Below are positions 51,961 to 60,486 of a stretch of 64,000 nucleotides of DNA, one piece after another. The stretch lies in assembly GCF_018861865.1 (NCBI RefSeq), contig NZ_JAHLDV010000005.1:62001-126000 (forward strand), in the 5' to 3' direction. The notes below the pieces were generated by a model, which saw only the letters and a list, made by a program, of their open reading frames with translations, ran no database searches and was not told the DNA's origin. How positions within the stretch are numbered: position 1 is the first letter of the stretch; each line of letters starts with the position of its first letter. Position numbers and translations under genes: made by a program. Source of the stretch: Clostridium frigoris (lineage in GTDB: Bacteria > Bacillota > Clostridia > Clostridiales > Clostridiaceae).

Positions 51961-52187
51961 TTTTCTTATATTATGCTATAACTAAAAGTATAGGTTGCTT
52001 GAATGCTTCACTTAGCCAAGTAATTCTAAATTAACTTTATTGTAAGATACTAAAAAGTGCAAACTCGCTAACGCTCAAACAAGCACTTTTCTTAACGCAT
52101 CTTTCCATAAAGTTAATTAAGAATTGCTAAGGCACATTCAAATGCATTCTTATCAACCTATACTTTTGTTAGCATAATATAAGAAAA
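51961..52187. repeat. Palindromic element E1 (long imperfect hairpin)
   Basis: A ~227-bp imperfect inverted repeat. The outermost 17 bp (TTTTCTTATATTATGCT) match perfectly as complement of 52171-52187, with further paired blocks (AAAGTATAGGTTG, ATTAACTTTAT). At its centre is a stem GTGC (52057-52060)/GCAC (52083-52086) around the loop AACTCGCTAACGCTCAAAC. It is homologous to E2 (52301-52525) on the opposite strand. It looks like a MITE-type mobile element or a structured RNA gene. Confidence 0.8.
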
Positions 52188-52273
52188 ATATATGATTTAT
52201 CCAATTAACATACCTAACCTCTAAACAGAATGACTTAGATTTTTCATTTTCCCTAAACATACTCTATCGTTAA

Positions 52274-52298
52274 TATTATCAACCTAGCACTTTTGTAT
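52274..52298. repeat. Fragment of a third copy of the element arm
   Basis: ATTATCAACCTAGCACTTTTG (52274 onward) closely matches the E1 arm TTATCAACCTATACTTTTG at 52150-52168. No partner arm is left, so it is probably a decayed copy placed just outside E2. Confidence 0.45.
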
Positions 52299-52300
52299 TT

Positions 52301-52525
52301 TTTCTTATATTATATTAACAAAAGGATAGATTGCGTAGGATTCATTTAACAAACCATAGTAATTCTAATTTGTTTTATTTACAGATGCGTGGAGAAAATC
52401 ACATGTTTGAGCGAAAGCGAGTTTGTGATTTTTAGCATATGTAAATAATATAAATTTTAGAATTACATGGTGAAGTGAAAGAAATCTGAGCAATCTATCC
52501 TTTTCATTAACAATATATAAGATAA
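52301..52525. repeat. Palindromic element E2 (homologue of E1)
   Basis: A ~225-bp imperfect inverted repeat whose ends read TTTCTTATATTATATTAAC and its near complement. The central hairpin has stem TCAC (52399-52402)/GTGA (52425-52428) and loop GTTTGAGCGAAAGCGAGTTT on the plus strand. Over 59 aligned bases around the core it is gap-free against the complement of E1, with three successive compensatory base pairs in the stem. It starts 12 bp past the stop of the minus-strand thioesterase gene. Confidence 0.8.
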
Positions 52526-52537
52526 TCTATTTGTCTA

Positions 52538-53287
52538 CTATACCCAGATACTTTCTAAAAGAGTCAGTTCAATTCCTTCTTCGTTTACTATTCTATGTCT
52601 ACATATCGTTTTATCAACTTCTTTTATCACCTGCGTGCTTACTTTTATAACTTCACCGTATTTTGTTTCCTTGATGTAGGTTACTTTAATATTTTTAAGT
52701 TCTTTATTTAATATAATCTCCTCAGGTATTGTCTCTATTGCCCATGCTGCATATTTAACATTGTTTACATGCATATTTGTATCAATATCACTATATCTTA
52801 CCTGGAAACTTTTCTCACTATCTACTTCATTTATTGATAATATATTCTCAATGTTTATTAAAGTGTTCGGACTATCCTCTATACCATAAACTTCATACAT
52901 ATCTTTTGTAACTCTTATTGGTCTTCTTCTATCTGTATTTATTAAAATCCAAACTGAATCAGCATGTCCTATTTTATCTCCTTTACCATCAAAGATATCA
53001 TATTTTCTATCTGCATAAAATTTTTTAAAAGAATGTGCAAAGGTCTCCACCCTTATAGTCTCATTAAGTAGTGGGTATGACTCCATTGTTATGTCCCATT
53101 TATATAAGACCCAGGCCATTTTGTTATCTTTAAGGTAGTCTATTCCAACTCCCAAAGTTTCACTTTGGTACATTGCCATATCTCCTAGATAATTCATTAT
53201 GCTTGTAATCAAAACTCTTTTTTGTATATCTACTTCATAATAATGAACATTATACTCTCTGCCAGTAACTACTGGAATTTTACTCAT
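52538..53287 (-). CDS. Acyl-ACP thioesterase
   Basis: A 249-aa double-hot-dog thioesterase that releases free fatty acids from acyl-ACP and so ends fatty-acid elongation. Typical segments are NYLGDMAMYQSETLG, KMAWVLYKWDITMESYPLLNETIRVETF, FYADRKYDIFDGKGDKIGHADSVWILIN-like blocks, and the second half DIDTNMHVNNVKYAAWAIE (about 170-188), which holds the catalytic Asn-His set. It has ATAGGAGTG before the ATG and would act downstream of the fab genes at 30-41 kb. Confidence 0.9.
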   Translation of the reverse strand: MSKIPVVTGREYNVHYYEVDIQKRVLITSIMNYLGDMAMYQSETLGVGIDYLKDNKMAWVLYKWDITMESYPLLNETIRVETFAHSFKKFYADRKYDIFDGKGDKIGHADSVWILINTDRRRPIRVTKDMYEVYGIEDSPNTLINIENILSINEVDSEKSFQVRYSDIDTNMHVNNVKYAAWAIETIPEEIILNKELKNIKVTYIKETKYGEVIKVSTQVIKEVDKTICRHRIVNEEGIELTLLESIWV

Positions 53288-53505
53288 GTTATCACTCCTA
53301 TATTTTTTATGAGTACATAATATCTACTAATTTTATGATTACCAATTTTCTTTGTCCTTAAATTATATCAAATAAAATCACTTAAATATTCACTAATATA
53401 CTACTATAAATATAAAGTTTGATAATTTTTTATTTATCTATGTAATTATTATAAAAAAAGTGATAAAATATTGTTGTCAGTATTCATTATGAAACTGAAC
53501 TATAA

Positions 53506-53540
53506 ATAAGGATTATGAATAGGTCGACTTATATCCTTAT
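53506..53540 (+). promoter_or_regulatory. Leader hairpin before the ECF S-component gene
   Basis: ATAAGGAT (53506-53513) pairs with ATCCTTAT (53533-53540) around a 19-nt loop containing GGTCGACTTATA. It is 22 bp before the ATG. It could be a small attenuator or a stem of a vitamin riboswitch, but no known aptamer core was recognised. Confidence 0.35.
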
Positions 53541-53562
53541 GGAATAAGAGCGGAGGGAACAC

Positions 53563-54156
53563 ATGATTAATAATAATTCTATTAAACTAAAAAGAATAAA
53601 AACAAGTGAACTTACAACTATTGGTATGCTATCAGCGGTTTGCGTAGTACTTGGGTTAACTGGATATGGTTTTATTCCACTTCCTGGTGCCAAAGCTACT
53701 ATAATGCACATTCCGGTCATTATAGGTTCAATTATAGGTGGCCCTATAGTTGGAATGACCATTGGTTTAATATTTGGTATTTTTAGTATTATACAAAACA
53801 TAACTGCCCCCAATATACTATCTTTCGCGTTTATAAACCCTTTAGTATCTGTATTACCAAGGGTTCTTATTGGTTTTACTTCATACTATGTTTATAAACT
53901 AAGCTTTGGTAAAAATGAAAATCTAAGAATTGGACTTGCAACCGTAATTGGTTCTTTAACTAACACCTTTGGGGTTCTAACTATGGTATATATTTTATAT
54001 GCAGCTAAATTTGCCGTTTCTAAGGGCATAGATCCTTCCATTGCTGCAAAAACTATTTATAGCATTGCTATAATAAACGGTGTTCCAGAAGCCATCATAG
54101 CTACTGTAATTACCATTCCTGTTATATTGGCTATTAAAAAAATAAGAAGAACTTAA
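53563..54156 (+). CDS. ECF transporter S component
   Basis: A 197-aa membrane protein with six predicted helices that would bind a vitamin or similar small molecule for an energy-coupling-factor transporter. The first helix (ELTTIGMLSAVCVVLGLTGYGFIPLPGAKATIMHIP, about 12-48) contains the TIMHIPVIIGSIIGGPIVG signature of the PF12822-like class. Which substrate (pantothenate, folate, riboflavin or another) cannot be told. The partner A and T genes are not in the window. It starts after GCGGAGGGAA. Confidence 0.88.
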   Translation: MINNNSIKLKRIKTSELTTIGMLSAVCVVLGLTGYGFIPLPGAKATIMHIPVIIGSIIGGPIVGMTIGLIFGIFSIIQNITAPNILSFAFINPLVSVLPRVLIGFTSYYVYKLSFGKNENLRIGLATVIGSLTNTFGVLTMVYILYAAKFAVSKGIDPSIAAKTIYSIAIINGVPEAIIATVITIPVILAIKKIRRT

Positions 54157-54161
54157 AAAAC

Positions 54162-54197
54162 AAGACACTTAGCATTTGCTAAGTGTCTTAATTTTTT
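54162..54197. terminator. Bidirectional terminator between S-component and DUF1858 genes
   Basis: A 13-bp perfect stem (54162-54174 with 54177-54189) with a 2-nt loop, then AATTTTTT. It separates convergent genes. Confidence 0.85.
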
Positions 54198-54381
54198 ATG
54201 CGTTTATTGCAGTCATTAATTCTTCTAAATTAAGACCATGGACCATTGAAGCTTCTTCTAATGTTTCAGCTTGTGCTGAAGGGCATCCAACGCAACCCAT
54301 TCCAAAGTTCATTAATATTTGTACTGATTCTGGTTTTTGTCTTACAACTTCTCCTATTGTCATATCCTTAGTTATTTTCAT
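54196..54381 (-). CDS. DUF1858 domain protein
   Basis: A 61-aa single-domain protein. It carries the DUF1858 layout ITKDMTIGEVVRQKPESV, then ILMNFGMGCVGCPSAQAETLEEA (CxxC pair) and NLEELMTAIN. The domain is common next to hybrid-cluster and other redox proteins and probably uses the CxxC for redox or iron-sulfur interactions. No hybrid-cluster gene is adjacent. The ribosome site is AGCGAGGTAT. Confidence 0.92.
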   Translation of the reverse strand: MKITKDMTIGEVVRQKPESVQILMNFGMGCVGCPSAQAETLEEASMVHGLNLEELMTAINA

Positions 54382-54640
54382 ATTATATACCTCGCTTTAT
54401 TTTAATTTGAAATAATTATATCAGAATTTGATTAATTAATAAATAAAAATATTCACTAACTATAATTATCATTGTATTCTATATACTTAAACTTTACTAG
54501 TACGCACTTTTTTAATCTTTAGTACCAATTTGTATACCTCATATATGTTTTCTATATTATTTATATTTTCCTATAATATAATAAACATACATAAGTTTTA
54601 AATAAACTTTATACAATATGTAGATATAAATATATATTTA

Positions 54641-55927
54641 CTATATTTCAGTTAATACCATTGTTTGATCTCTTTTAGGCCCTACTGAAACTATTGAAAC
54701 CTTAACACCTGTAAACTCTTCTATTCTCTTTAAGTATATTTTTGCATTTTCAGGAAGTTCTTCATAACTTCTTGCATCTGCTATACTTACATCCCAACCA
54801 TTAAATTCTTCATATACTGGCACGCACATAGCTAAATCCTCAAGGCTTGCTGGGAAATAGTCTATCATACTGCCCTCAAATTTATATCCTACACAAATCT
54901 TAATTTTTTCAAGTCCTGCTAATGTATCTATTTTGGTTACAGCAAAGCTTGTGATTCCAGAAACTCTTGCTGCCGATTTTAATATAACAAGGTCAAGCCA
55001 ACCACATCTTCTTGCTCTGCCTGTTGTTACACCAAACTCAAAACCTTTTTCGCGAATCCATTCTCCTGTTTCATCCTCAAGTTCTGTTGGAAATGGTCCT
55101 TTTCCTACTCTTGTAGTATAAGCCTTAGCTACCCCTACAACGCTTGTAATCATAGTAGGTCCTATTCCTGCCCCAACACAAACTCCACCTGCAATAGTGT
55201 TTGATGAAGTTACAAAAGGGTATGAACCATAATCTATATCAAGTAGCGTACCTTGTGCTCCTTCAAATAAAACATCTTTTCCTGACTTTATTGCGTCAAA
55301 AACTTTAACCGATATATCTTTGACATATGGTCTCATCCTCTCTGCATAATCTAAGTACTGTGTATATATAGTGTCAAAATCTAAAGATTTTCCACCCAAA
55401 ACTTTCGTTATTATATCATTCTTGATTTTTAAATTAGTTTTAAGTTTTTCTTTTAGAACATCTTTTTTCATCAAGTCACAAACTCTGATTCCACTTCGTT
55501 CAAACTTGTCAGTATAACAAGGGCCTATGCCTTTTTTGGTAGTTCCAATGTCATTTTTACCTCTTGCTATCTCATATAAATTATCTAACTCTTTATGATA
55601 AGGCATTATAACCTGTGATCTATCACTAATCATTAATCTTTCAGGCGTTATGCTTTCTCCTAAATTTTGTAAATAGTCCATTTCTTTAAATAAAGCCTCT
55701 GGATCTACAACTACACCATTACCTATTACATTTAATTTATCTTTATATAGTATTCCTGATGGTATTAAGTGAAGTTTGTATTCCTTGTCTCCTACAACTA
55801 CTGTGTGACCTGCATTATTTCCGCCTTGGAACCTGACTACAACGTCTGCTCCCTCAGCAAGATAATCTGTCATCTTACCTTTACCTTCATCACCCCACTG
55901 GGCCCCTAAAACAATAAATGCTGACAT
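54641..55927 (-). CDS. purA: Adenylosuccinate synthetase
   Basis: A 428-aa GTP-dependent enzyme that joins aspartate to IMP, the first step toward AMP. P-loop-like [17 protein letters not shown] (about 8-24), [53 protein letters not shown] and [12 protein letters not shown] are intact. Length matches bacterial PurA. It starts after GCGAGGAAT. No purine riboswitch is visible between it and the next gene on that side. Confidence 0.98.
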   Translation of the reverse strand: MSAFIVLGAQWGDEGKGKMTDYLAEGADVVVRFQGGNNAGHTVVVGDKEYKLHLIPSGILYKDKLNVIGNGVVVDPEALFKEMDYLQNLGESITPERLMISDRSQVIMPYHKELDNLYEIARGKNDIGTTKKGIGPCYTDKFERSGIRVCDLMKKDVLKEKLKTNLKIKNDIITKVLGGKSLDFDTIYTQYLDYAERMRPYVKDISVKVFDAIKSGKDVLFEGAQGTLLDIDYGSYPFVTSSNTIAGGVCVGAGIGPTMITSVVGVAKAYTTRVGKGPFPTELEDETGEWIREKGFEFGVTTGRARRCGWLDLVILKSAARVSGITSFAVTKIDTLAGLEKIKICVGYKFEGSMIDYFPASLEDLAMCVPVYEEFNGWDVSIADARSYEELPENAKIYLKRIEEFTGVKVSIVSVGPKRDQTMVLTEI

Positions 55928-56057
55928 ATAAATTCCTCGCTTTCTTCAATTCACAATAAATTTCTTAGATTCTTTGGCGCTCAAGCTTTATTGCCTATTA
56001 TGTTTACTTTATATTTGAATTATACACTTTAAACATTCATATAACCAATTATTTAAA

Positions 56058-56125
56058 TTAATCATCATCTTCGATGCTGTAATCATCATCGGAGGTGTTG
56101 TAATCATCATCTTCGATGCTGTAAT
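56058..56125 (-). repeat. Acidic-codon direct repeat beyond a stop codon
   Basis: A 25-bp sequence is repeated with a 42-bp period (56059-56083 and 56101-56125). On the minus strand it stays in frame with the flavoprotein gene past its TAA for 22 codons, giving NYSIEDDDYNTSDDDYSIED-DD, then TAA. Confidence 0.7.
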
Positions 56126-56126
56126 T

Positions 56127-57539
56127 TTAATCTTCCTTTGTAATTATATCTCTTGCCACTATTACTCCAGTTACAGATGCCTGCATTAACCCTCTAGTTA
56201 TTCCTGCCCCATCCCCTATAGTATACAAATTGTTAATCGCTGTTTCAAATTTATCATTAGTACTAAATTTACTAGAATAGAACTTAACTTCCACACCATA
56301 CAATAATGTATTTTTGCTATATAAACCTGGTGCTATCTTGTCAAAGGCTTTTAATGCTTCTACAATAGAAGTTAAATGTCTTTGTGGTAATACAAAACTT
56401 AAATCACCTGGTACTGCTGATTTTAGGGTAGGCAATGTAGTTGACTTACTTAATCTATTAACATCTGTTCTTCTTCCCTTTAGTAAATCCCCGAGTCTTT
56501 GAACCATTATCCCCCCACCAGTTAACATGTTGCCTAGCTGAGCTATATATTTCCCATAACCAATAGGTTGATTAAACGGCTCTGTAAAACTAGTAGATAC
56601 AAGCATTGCAAAGTTTGTATTGCCTGTTCTAAGTTTTTGATCTGAATAACTATGACCATTTACAACTGCAATGGTATTATCATCATAATACTCTGCTGAA
56701 ACTACTCCACCTGGATTCATACAGAAGGTTCTAACCTTATTACCAAAGGTATCAGAATAATAAACTAATTTCGCCTCATATAAGTCCTTTGTTAGATGAT
56801 CCATAACAGAGTTAGGCACCTCAACTCTTACCCCAATATCTACTGCATTATTAGTGACCTTTATACCATGTTTTTTAGCTTCTTTTGCAATCCACTCAGC
56901 CCCACCCCTACCTGGTGCTGCTACAACATACTTCGCATTAACCTTAAATACACCGTCTTTATTCTTTAATAATACTCCAGTAGCTTTATTGTCCTCAATT
57001 ATTATCTCTTCTACTTCACTAAGTTCAACAAATTCTGTATTTGTATTATCTATTAAGTGATGATACATAGATTTTAAAACCTCATATGCAAGTTCTGTTC
57101 CTAAATGCCTAACTGGGCACTCAACAAGACGAATATTGTGTTTGCTTGCTTCATATTTAACATCCTCTACTTTATCACTATTAAGTCCATATACCTTTTT
57201 ATTCGCTCCAAATTTTATATATATATCGTCACAATACTTTATTAACTTTTTTGATTCATCTTCAGAAAAATATTCTAGAAGTCTTCCTCCAACTTCTGGG
57301 CTTAACGAAAGCTTACCATCTGAAAAAGCTCCAGCTCCAGCCCATCCATATGTTATTCCACAAGGATTACATTTAACACATTTGCCATTGATCCTCGCTG
57401 GACATTTTCTTTTCTCTATATTTCTTCCTTTATCAACTATAAGTACGCTGAGTTCAGGCTTTTTATTAGCAATTTCCAGTGCGGTAAATATTCCTGCTGG
57501 ACCGGCTCCTACAATAATTACATCGTAATTTTTTTTCAT
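56127..57539 (-). CDS. FAD-dependent dehydrogenase (COG2509-type)
   Basis: A 470-aa flavoprotein. The FAD motif is VIIVGAGPAGIFTALEIA (about 6-23); a Cys-rich segment IEKRKCPARINGKCVKCNPCGITYG (about 42-66) is typical of this COG2509-type group, and the block GWAGAGAFSDGKLSLSPEVGG follows. The C-terminal end LYTIGDGAGITRGLMQASVTGVIVA closes the flavin site. Substrates are unknown. Its stop codon is followed in frame by an acidic repeat, suggesting a lost C-terminal tail. It starts after GGAGG. Confidence 0.9.
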   Translation of the reverse strand: MKKNYDVIIVGAGPAGIFTALEIANKKPELSVLIVDKGRNIEKRKCPARINGKCVKCNPCGITYGWAGAGAFSDGKLSLSPEVGGRLLEYFSEDESKKLIKYCDDIYIKFGANKKVYGLNSDKVEDVKYEASKHNIRLVECPVRHLGTELAYEVLKSMYHHLIDNTNTEFVELSEVEEIIIEDNKATGVLLKNKDGVFKVNAKYVVAAPGRGGAEWIAKEAKKHGIKVTNNAVDIGVRVEVPNSVMDHLTKDLYEAKLVYYSDTFGNKVRTFCMNPGGVVSAEYYDDNTIAVVNGHSYSDQKLRTGNTNFAMLVSTSFTEPFNQPIGYGKYIAQLGNMLTGGGIMVQRLGDLLKGRRTDVNRLSKSTTLPTLKSAVPGDLSFVLPQRHLTSIVEALKAFDKIAPGLYSKNTLLYGVEVKFYSSKFSTNDKFETAINNLYTIGDGAGITRGLMQASVTGVIVARDIITKED

Positions 57540-57718
57540 TTCATAAGCCTCCTTATATTACTCCGTAGAGAATAAAAATTATTAATGGTTGCCATACTCT
57601 TTAATATTAGCAGAGCAATATTAATCAGTCAATATAAAATACGAATATTAGTAATCTATTTTTGATAATAGTTCGTGTATGTTTTTACTAAAGTACTCTA
57701 TCATCAAATTTAAAATAA

Positions 57719-57757
57719 AAAATGCACTTATTCGCATTTATTGAATAAGTGTATTTT
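57719..57757 (-). terminator. Terminator of yhaM
   Basis: A 15-bp stem with one mismatch (57719-57734 and 57743-57757) around a loop; on the minus strand it runs into TTTTTTATTTTA. Confidence 0.8.
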
Positions 57758-57835
57758 TATATTAGGTAATTACAAACCGATCTACTATACTTTTCAATTT
57801 TTCAAAGTTTATCAAGTTTATTAAAATATTTTTGC

Positions 57836-58798
57836 CTATTTCTTAAGAAAACTATTATAAATACTTATATTATCTAAGGATCTTATCCTTTCTGAAAACT
57901 TACCTTCTTTTGTATCCCCTACAGCTTTATTCATATCATACATTCTTGCGTCCATTATGTCTAAATGATGTAACATCTCTGCTTCTGGTATCATTGGTTT
58001 TTTAGGACTTCCATATTCCGCTTCATAATGATGCGCTAGTACCATATGTTCTAATAACATTGTTACTTCTTTATCTGCTTTAACCTCAATGCTTGCTGTT
58101 TCTATCATCTTAACCCCTTGTACTATATGTCCTAAAAGTTGACCTTCAACAGAATACTCACTTACAATTCCAAGTTCACTAGCATTCATCTCATATATTT
58201 TCCCAATATCATGAAGTATTATACCTGCATATAATAAATCTGTATTTAGAAAAGTATAAATCTCGCTTAATTTTTCTCCTGCCTTAAGCATGGTCGTTGT
58301 ATGATATAGGAGCCCTGATCTTATAGCATGGTGATTAGACTTAGCGGCCGGGTAATGCATTAATTTCTCTTCATTATAAGTTAAAATATTAGTAACTATA
58401 TTTTGAATATCTGTATTTTTAATTTTAGATAAGTAGTTTAAAACATCATCATACATTTTTTCTGGTAAATAAGGTGCTACAGCAACATAATCACAAATAT
58501 TTACGTTATCTTTTTCCTCAGTTAATCTTATTGCTTCAATTTTTAATTGAAGTTTTCCTCTCCACTCATTTACAGTTCCCTTAATTTTAACTAATATGCT
58601 TTGTTTGAACTTATTTTCTAATTCATCATTGCACTCCCAAAGTTTTGCATTTATATCACCTGAAGCATCTCCTAAATTAAAATCCAAATATTTATTTGTA
58701 TTACTATTATTAGAAACCTTTGCATCAACGGACTTTATAACAAAAAATCCTTCAATCCTATCACCCTTTTTTATTTCACTTATCTTTTTCATTTCCAT
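57836..58798 (-). CDS. yhaM: 3'-5' exoribonuclease YhaM (OB-fold and HD domains)
   Basis: A 320-aa enzyme with an N-terminal OB-fold (about 1-95; DFNLGDASGDINAKLWE, VKIKGTVNEWRGKLQLKIE) and a C-terminal HD phosphohydrolase domain: NHHAIRSGLLYHTTTML (first His), LYAGIILHDIGKIYE (HD pair) and HMVLAHHYEAEYGSPKKP. YhaM degrades single-stranded RNA and short DNA from the 3' end. I take the ATG after AAGGAGATA; the longest frame starts 30 codons upstream but adds a hydrophobic stretch not in the family and lacks a ribosome site. Confidence 0.94.
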   Translation of the reverse strand: MEMKKISEIKKGDRIEGFFVIKSVDAKVSNNSNTNKYLDFNLGDASGDINAKLWECNDELENKFKQSILVKIKGTVNEWRGKLQLKIEAIRLTEEKDNVNICDYVAVAPYLPEKMYDDVLNYLSKIKNTDIQNIVTNILTYNEEKLMHYPAAKSNHHAIRSGLLYHTTTMLKAGEKLSEIYTFLNTDLLYAGIILHDIGKIYEMNASELGIVSEYSVEGQLLGHIVQGVKMIETASIEVKADKEVTMLLEHMVLAHHYEAEYGSPKKPMIPEAEMLHHLDIMDARMYDMNKAVGDTKEGKFSERIRSLDNISIYNSFLKK

Positions 58799-59122
58799 AT
58801 TTATCTCCTTATATTGTAATAAATGTACTATATAATACGTTATGATGGTACAAGTGGCTAATACTTCTACACATATAAAATAAATCACATAACTTTAATA
58901 CCACTTTAAATTATACATCATTAATTGTTTATAAATTAAACTAATTGTTTTATAGCTTACCTTTTTTAATACTGCAGCTCCACAGGAGATGATTTAATAA
59001 ATGTTTAGATCTAATGTTTAAAATTATAAACAAATATAAATTTCCTATGATTTCCAGAATATTTTACCTTTGCTAAACTATACAGCATAAGTTATAATTT
59101 TGATAATAATGGAGGTGTTCAC

Positions 59123-59377
59123 ATGAACGTTGATTTTTCTAATATTAATCTTAATACCATTATTATGTTTGCATTAGCCTTATTGCTTGCTTATCTTGGT
59201 ATTTCTGTATTTAAAATGATTGGAAGGATATTAAGTATAGCACTTGGTATATTTCTTTTAATATATGTGCTTCAACAAGTAGGTATTACTGTTCCTGTAT
59301 TAACAGATATTCTTACCATCTTACTAAATATAATAACTCCAATTATAGATACTATTAGATCTTTAATTGGTTTGTAA
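59123..59377 (+). CDS. Small membrane protein with two helices
   Basis: An 84-aa hydrophobic protein with two probable membrane helices (about 12-35 and 38-60) and a third amphipathic stretch near the end (ILTILLNIITPIIDTIRSL). It starts after GGAGGTG. I do not recognise a family; such short membrane proteins are often regulators or membrane anchors. A strong terminator follows. Confidence 0.6.
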   Translation: MNVDFSNINLNTIIMFALALLLAYLGISVFKMIGRILSIALGIFLLIYVLQQVGITVPVLTDILTILLNIITPIIDTIRSLIGL

Positions 59378-59402
59378 ACATCAATAAAATTTATTTTCAA
59401 TG

Positions 59403-59451
59403 AAAAAATTAGTAGGACAAGCTTAAATACACTTGTTTTACTAATTTTTTT
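59403..59451 (+). terminator. Terminator of the 84-aa protein gene
   Basis: AATTAGTAGGACAAG pairs with CTTGTTTTACTAATT with one mismatch, followed by TTTTT. Confidence 0.8.
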
Positions 59452-59627
59452 CTATTACATGTTTGCTTCTTATTACATATTTTTGCTTTTATTTACATCA
59501 TTGTAACATAAAATAATGATTTTTTATATGCTTATAATTTAACATGATGTTATATACTAAACCTTTTATACTACTTATGATTATCCATAGGCTTATTTTA
59601 TGTAACACAAAATTTACGAGGTGATAA

Positions 59628-59742
59628 TTGTATAAAAAGGTAGAAAAAAATAGAAAGCTCTAAACATGAATTAATTCATGTACGAATACGTGAAGATTTA
59701 TCAAACTCTTTAGAAAGTTTTTACAAGATTATTCTTAAATAA
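59628..59742 (+). pseudogene. Small frame with an A7 frameshift
   Basis: A GAGGTGATAA ribosome site precedes a TTG. Translation gives LYKKVEKNRKL and then stops. Dropping one A from the A7 run at 59644-59650 would continue as KIESSKHELIHVRIREDL and end at TAA 59740-59742, about 37 residues in all. A terminator hairpin follows directly. It is either a recently broken small gene or a case of slippage at the A7 run. Confidence 0.45.
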
Positions 59743-59752
59743 ACGCTCACAA

Positions 59753-59788
59753 AAAAGTAGTTAAGATTAAACCTTAACTACTTTTCTA
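59753..59788 (+). terminator. Terminator behind the A7-frameshift gene
   Basis: A 13-bp stem AAAAGTAGTTAAG with its complement (59753-59765 and 59773-59785), ending in a T-rich tail. Confidence 0.75.
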
Positions 59789-59830
59789 ACTTGCTATTAT
59801 TTTAATAATTTTGACCCTCTATACATCTGC

Positions 59831-59920
59831 TTAAAAATTCTTACCACAAGCAACTAATTTTTTACCACTTTTTATTAATTTACTTTTATCTATTCCAACC
59901 TTAACTTTTATCTTTTTCAT
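59831..59920 (-). CDS. Possible 29-aa basic peptide
   Basis: A very short frame: KKIKVKVGIDKSKLIKSGKK, then LVACGKNF. It has 12 lysines and one cysteine and a GAGGTTGG site 7-8 bp before the ATG. It could be a small toxin, a signalling peptide or a chance frame. The region 59378-60486 otherwise holds only the frameshifted gene, terminators and tRNA-Thr. Confidence 0.35.
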   Translation of the reverse strand: MKKIKVKVGIDKSKLIKSGKKLVACGKNF

Positions 59921-60312
59921 ATAAATCCAACCTCACCTTATATATAATTACACTTCAAGTGCTTAAATATTAACCTTTTAACTTCTTATTTTCATATCTA
60001 CTAGTATTATTACCAATAATATTTCATCTTAATCAACTTCCATTACTATATATATGTTAAATATATATATATAATACTTGTATATGAATAACTCAAAATT
60101 TATACCTTATAATATGCTTGATGATTAATTATAGGTGGATTTATCTTTTATTCAAAATCATTTTTCTTATATAATAATAGTTGTACTATTCAATTAATTA
60201 CTCCCTGAAATCACAGTATTCATAAAAAAAAATATTAAAAAAATGAAGATACGCAAAATAATATTCCTAGCCCTTAAATATAATTATTAGATGTTTGTAT
60301 GTATAAACAATA

Positions 60313-60364
60313 AAAAATAAGTGTATCAAGATGATCTAAAAATCATCTTGATACACTTATTTTT
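60313..60364 (-). terminator. Terminator of tRNA-Thr(CGT)
   Basis: A perfect 23-bp stem (60313-60335 with 60342-60364) with a 6-nt loop. It lies 14 bp past the tRNA on the minus strand and runs into T-rich sequence. Confidence 0.85.
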
Positions 60365-60378
60365 ATTTACTTCACAAT

Positions 60379-60454
60379 TGGAGCTGAAAAAGGGGATCGA
60401 ACCCTCGACCTACGCGTTACGAGTGCGTCACTCTACCAACTGAGCTATTTCAGC
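60379..60454 (-). tRNA. tRNA-Thr (anticodon CGT)
   Basis: A full cloverleaf: acceptor GCTGAAA/TTTCAGC, anticodon loop CTCGTAA, T-loop TTCGATC, CCA encoded. The last pair of the anticodon stem is A-C (positions 31-39), the rest of the stem pairs normally. Confidence 0.95.
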
Positions 60455-60486
60455 ATATATTAAGAACTTCTAACTATTTCATTTAT

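Noticed and set aside
52188-52273. Gene between elements E1 and E2
   Set aside because: No open frame with a ribosome site is present; the stretch is short and AT-rich.
53288-53562. Possible vitamin riboswitch before the ECF S-component gene
   Set aside because: The region was read for known cores (preQ1, THF, TPP, FMN, cobalamin), and none was recognised. Only one simple hairpin is visible.
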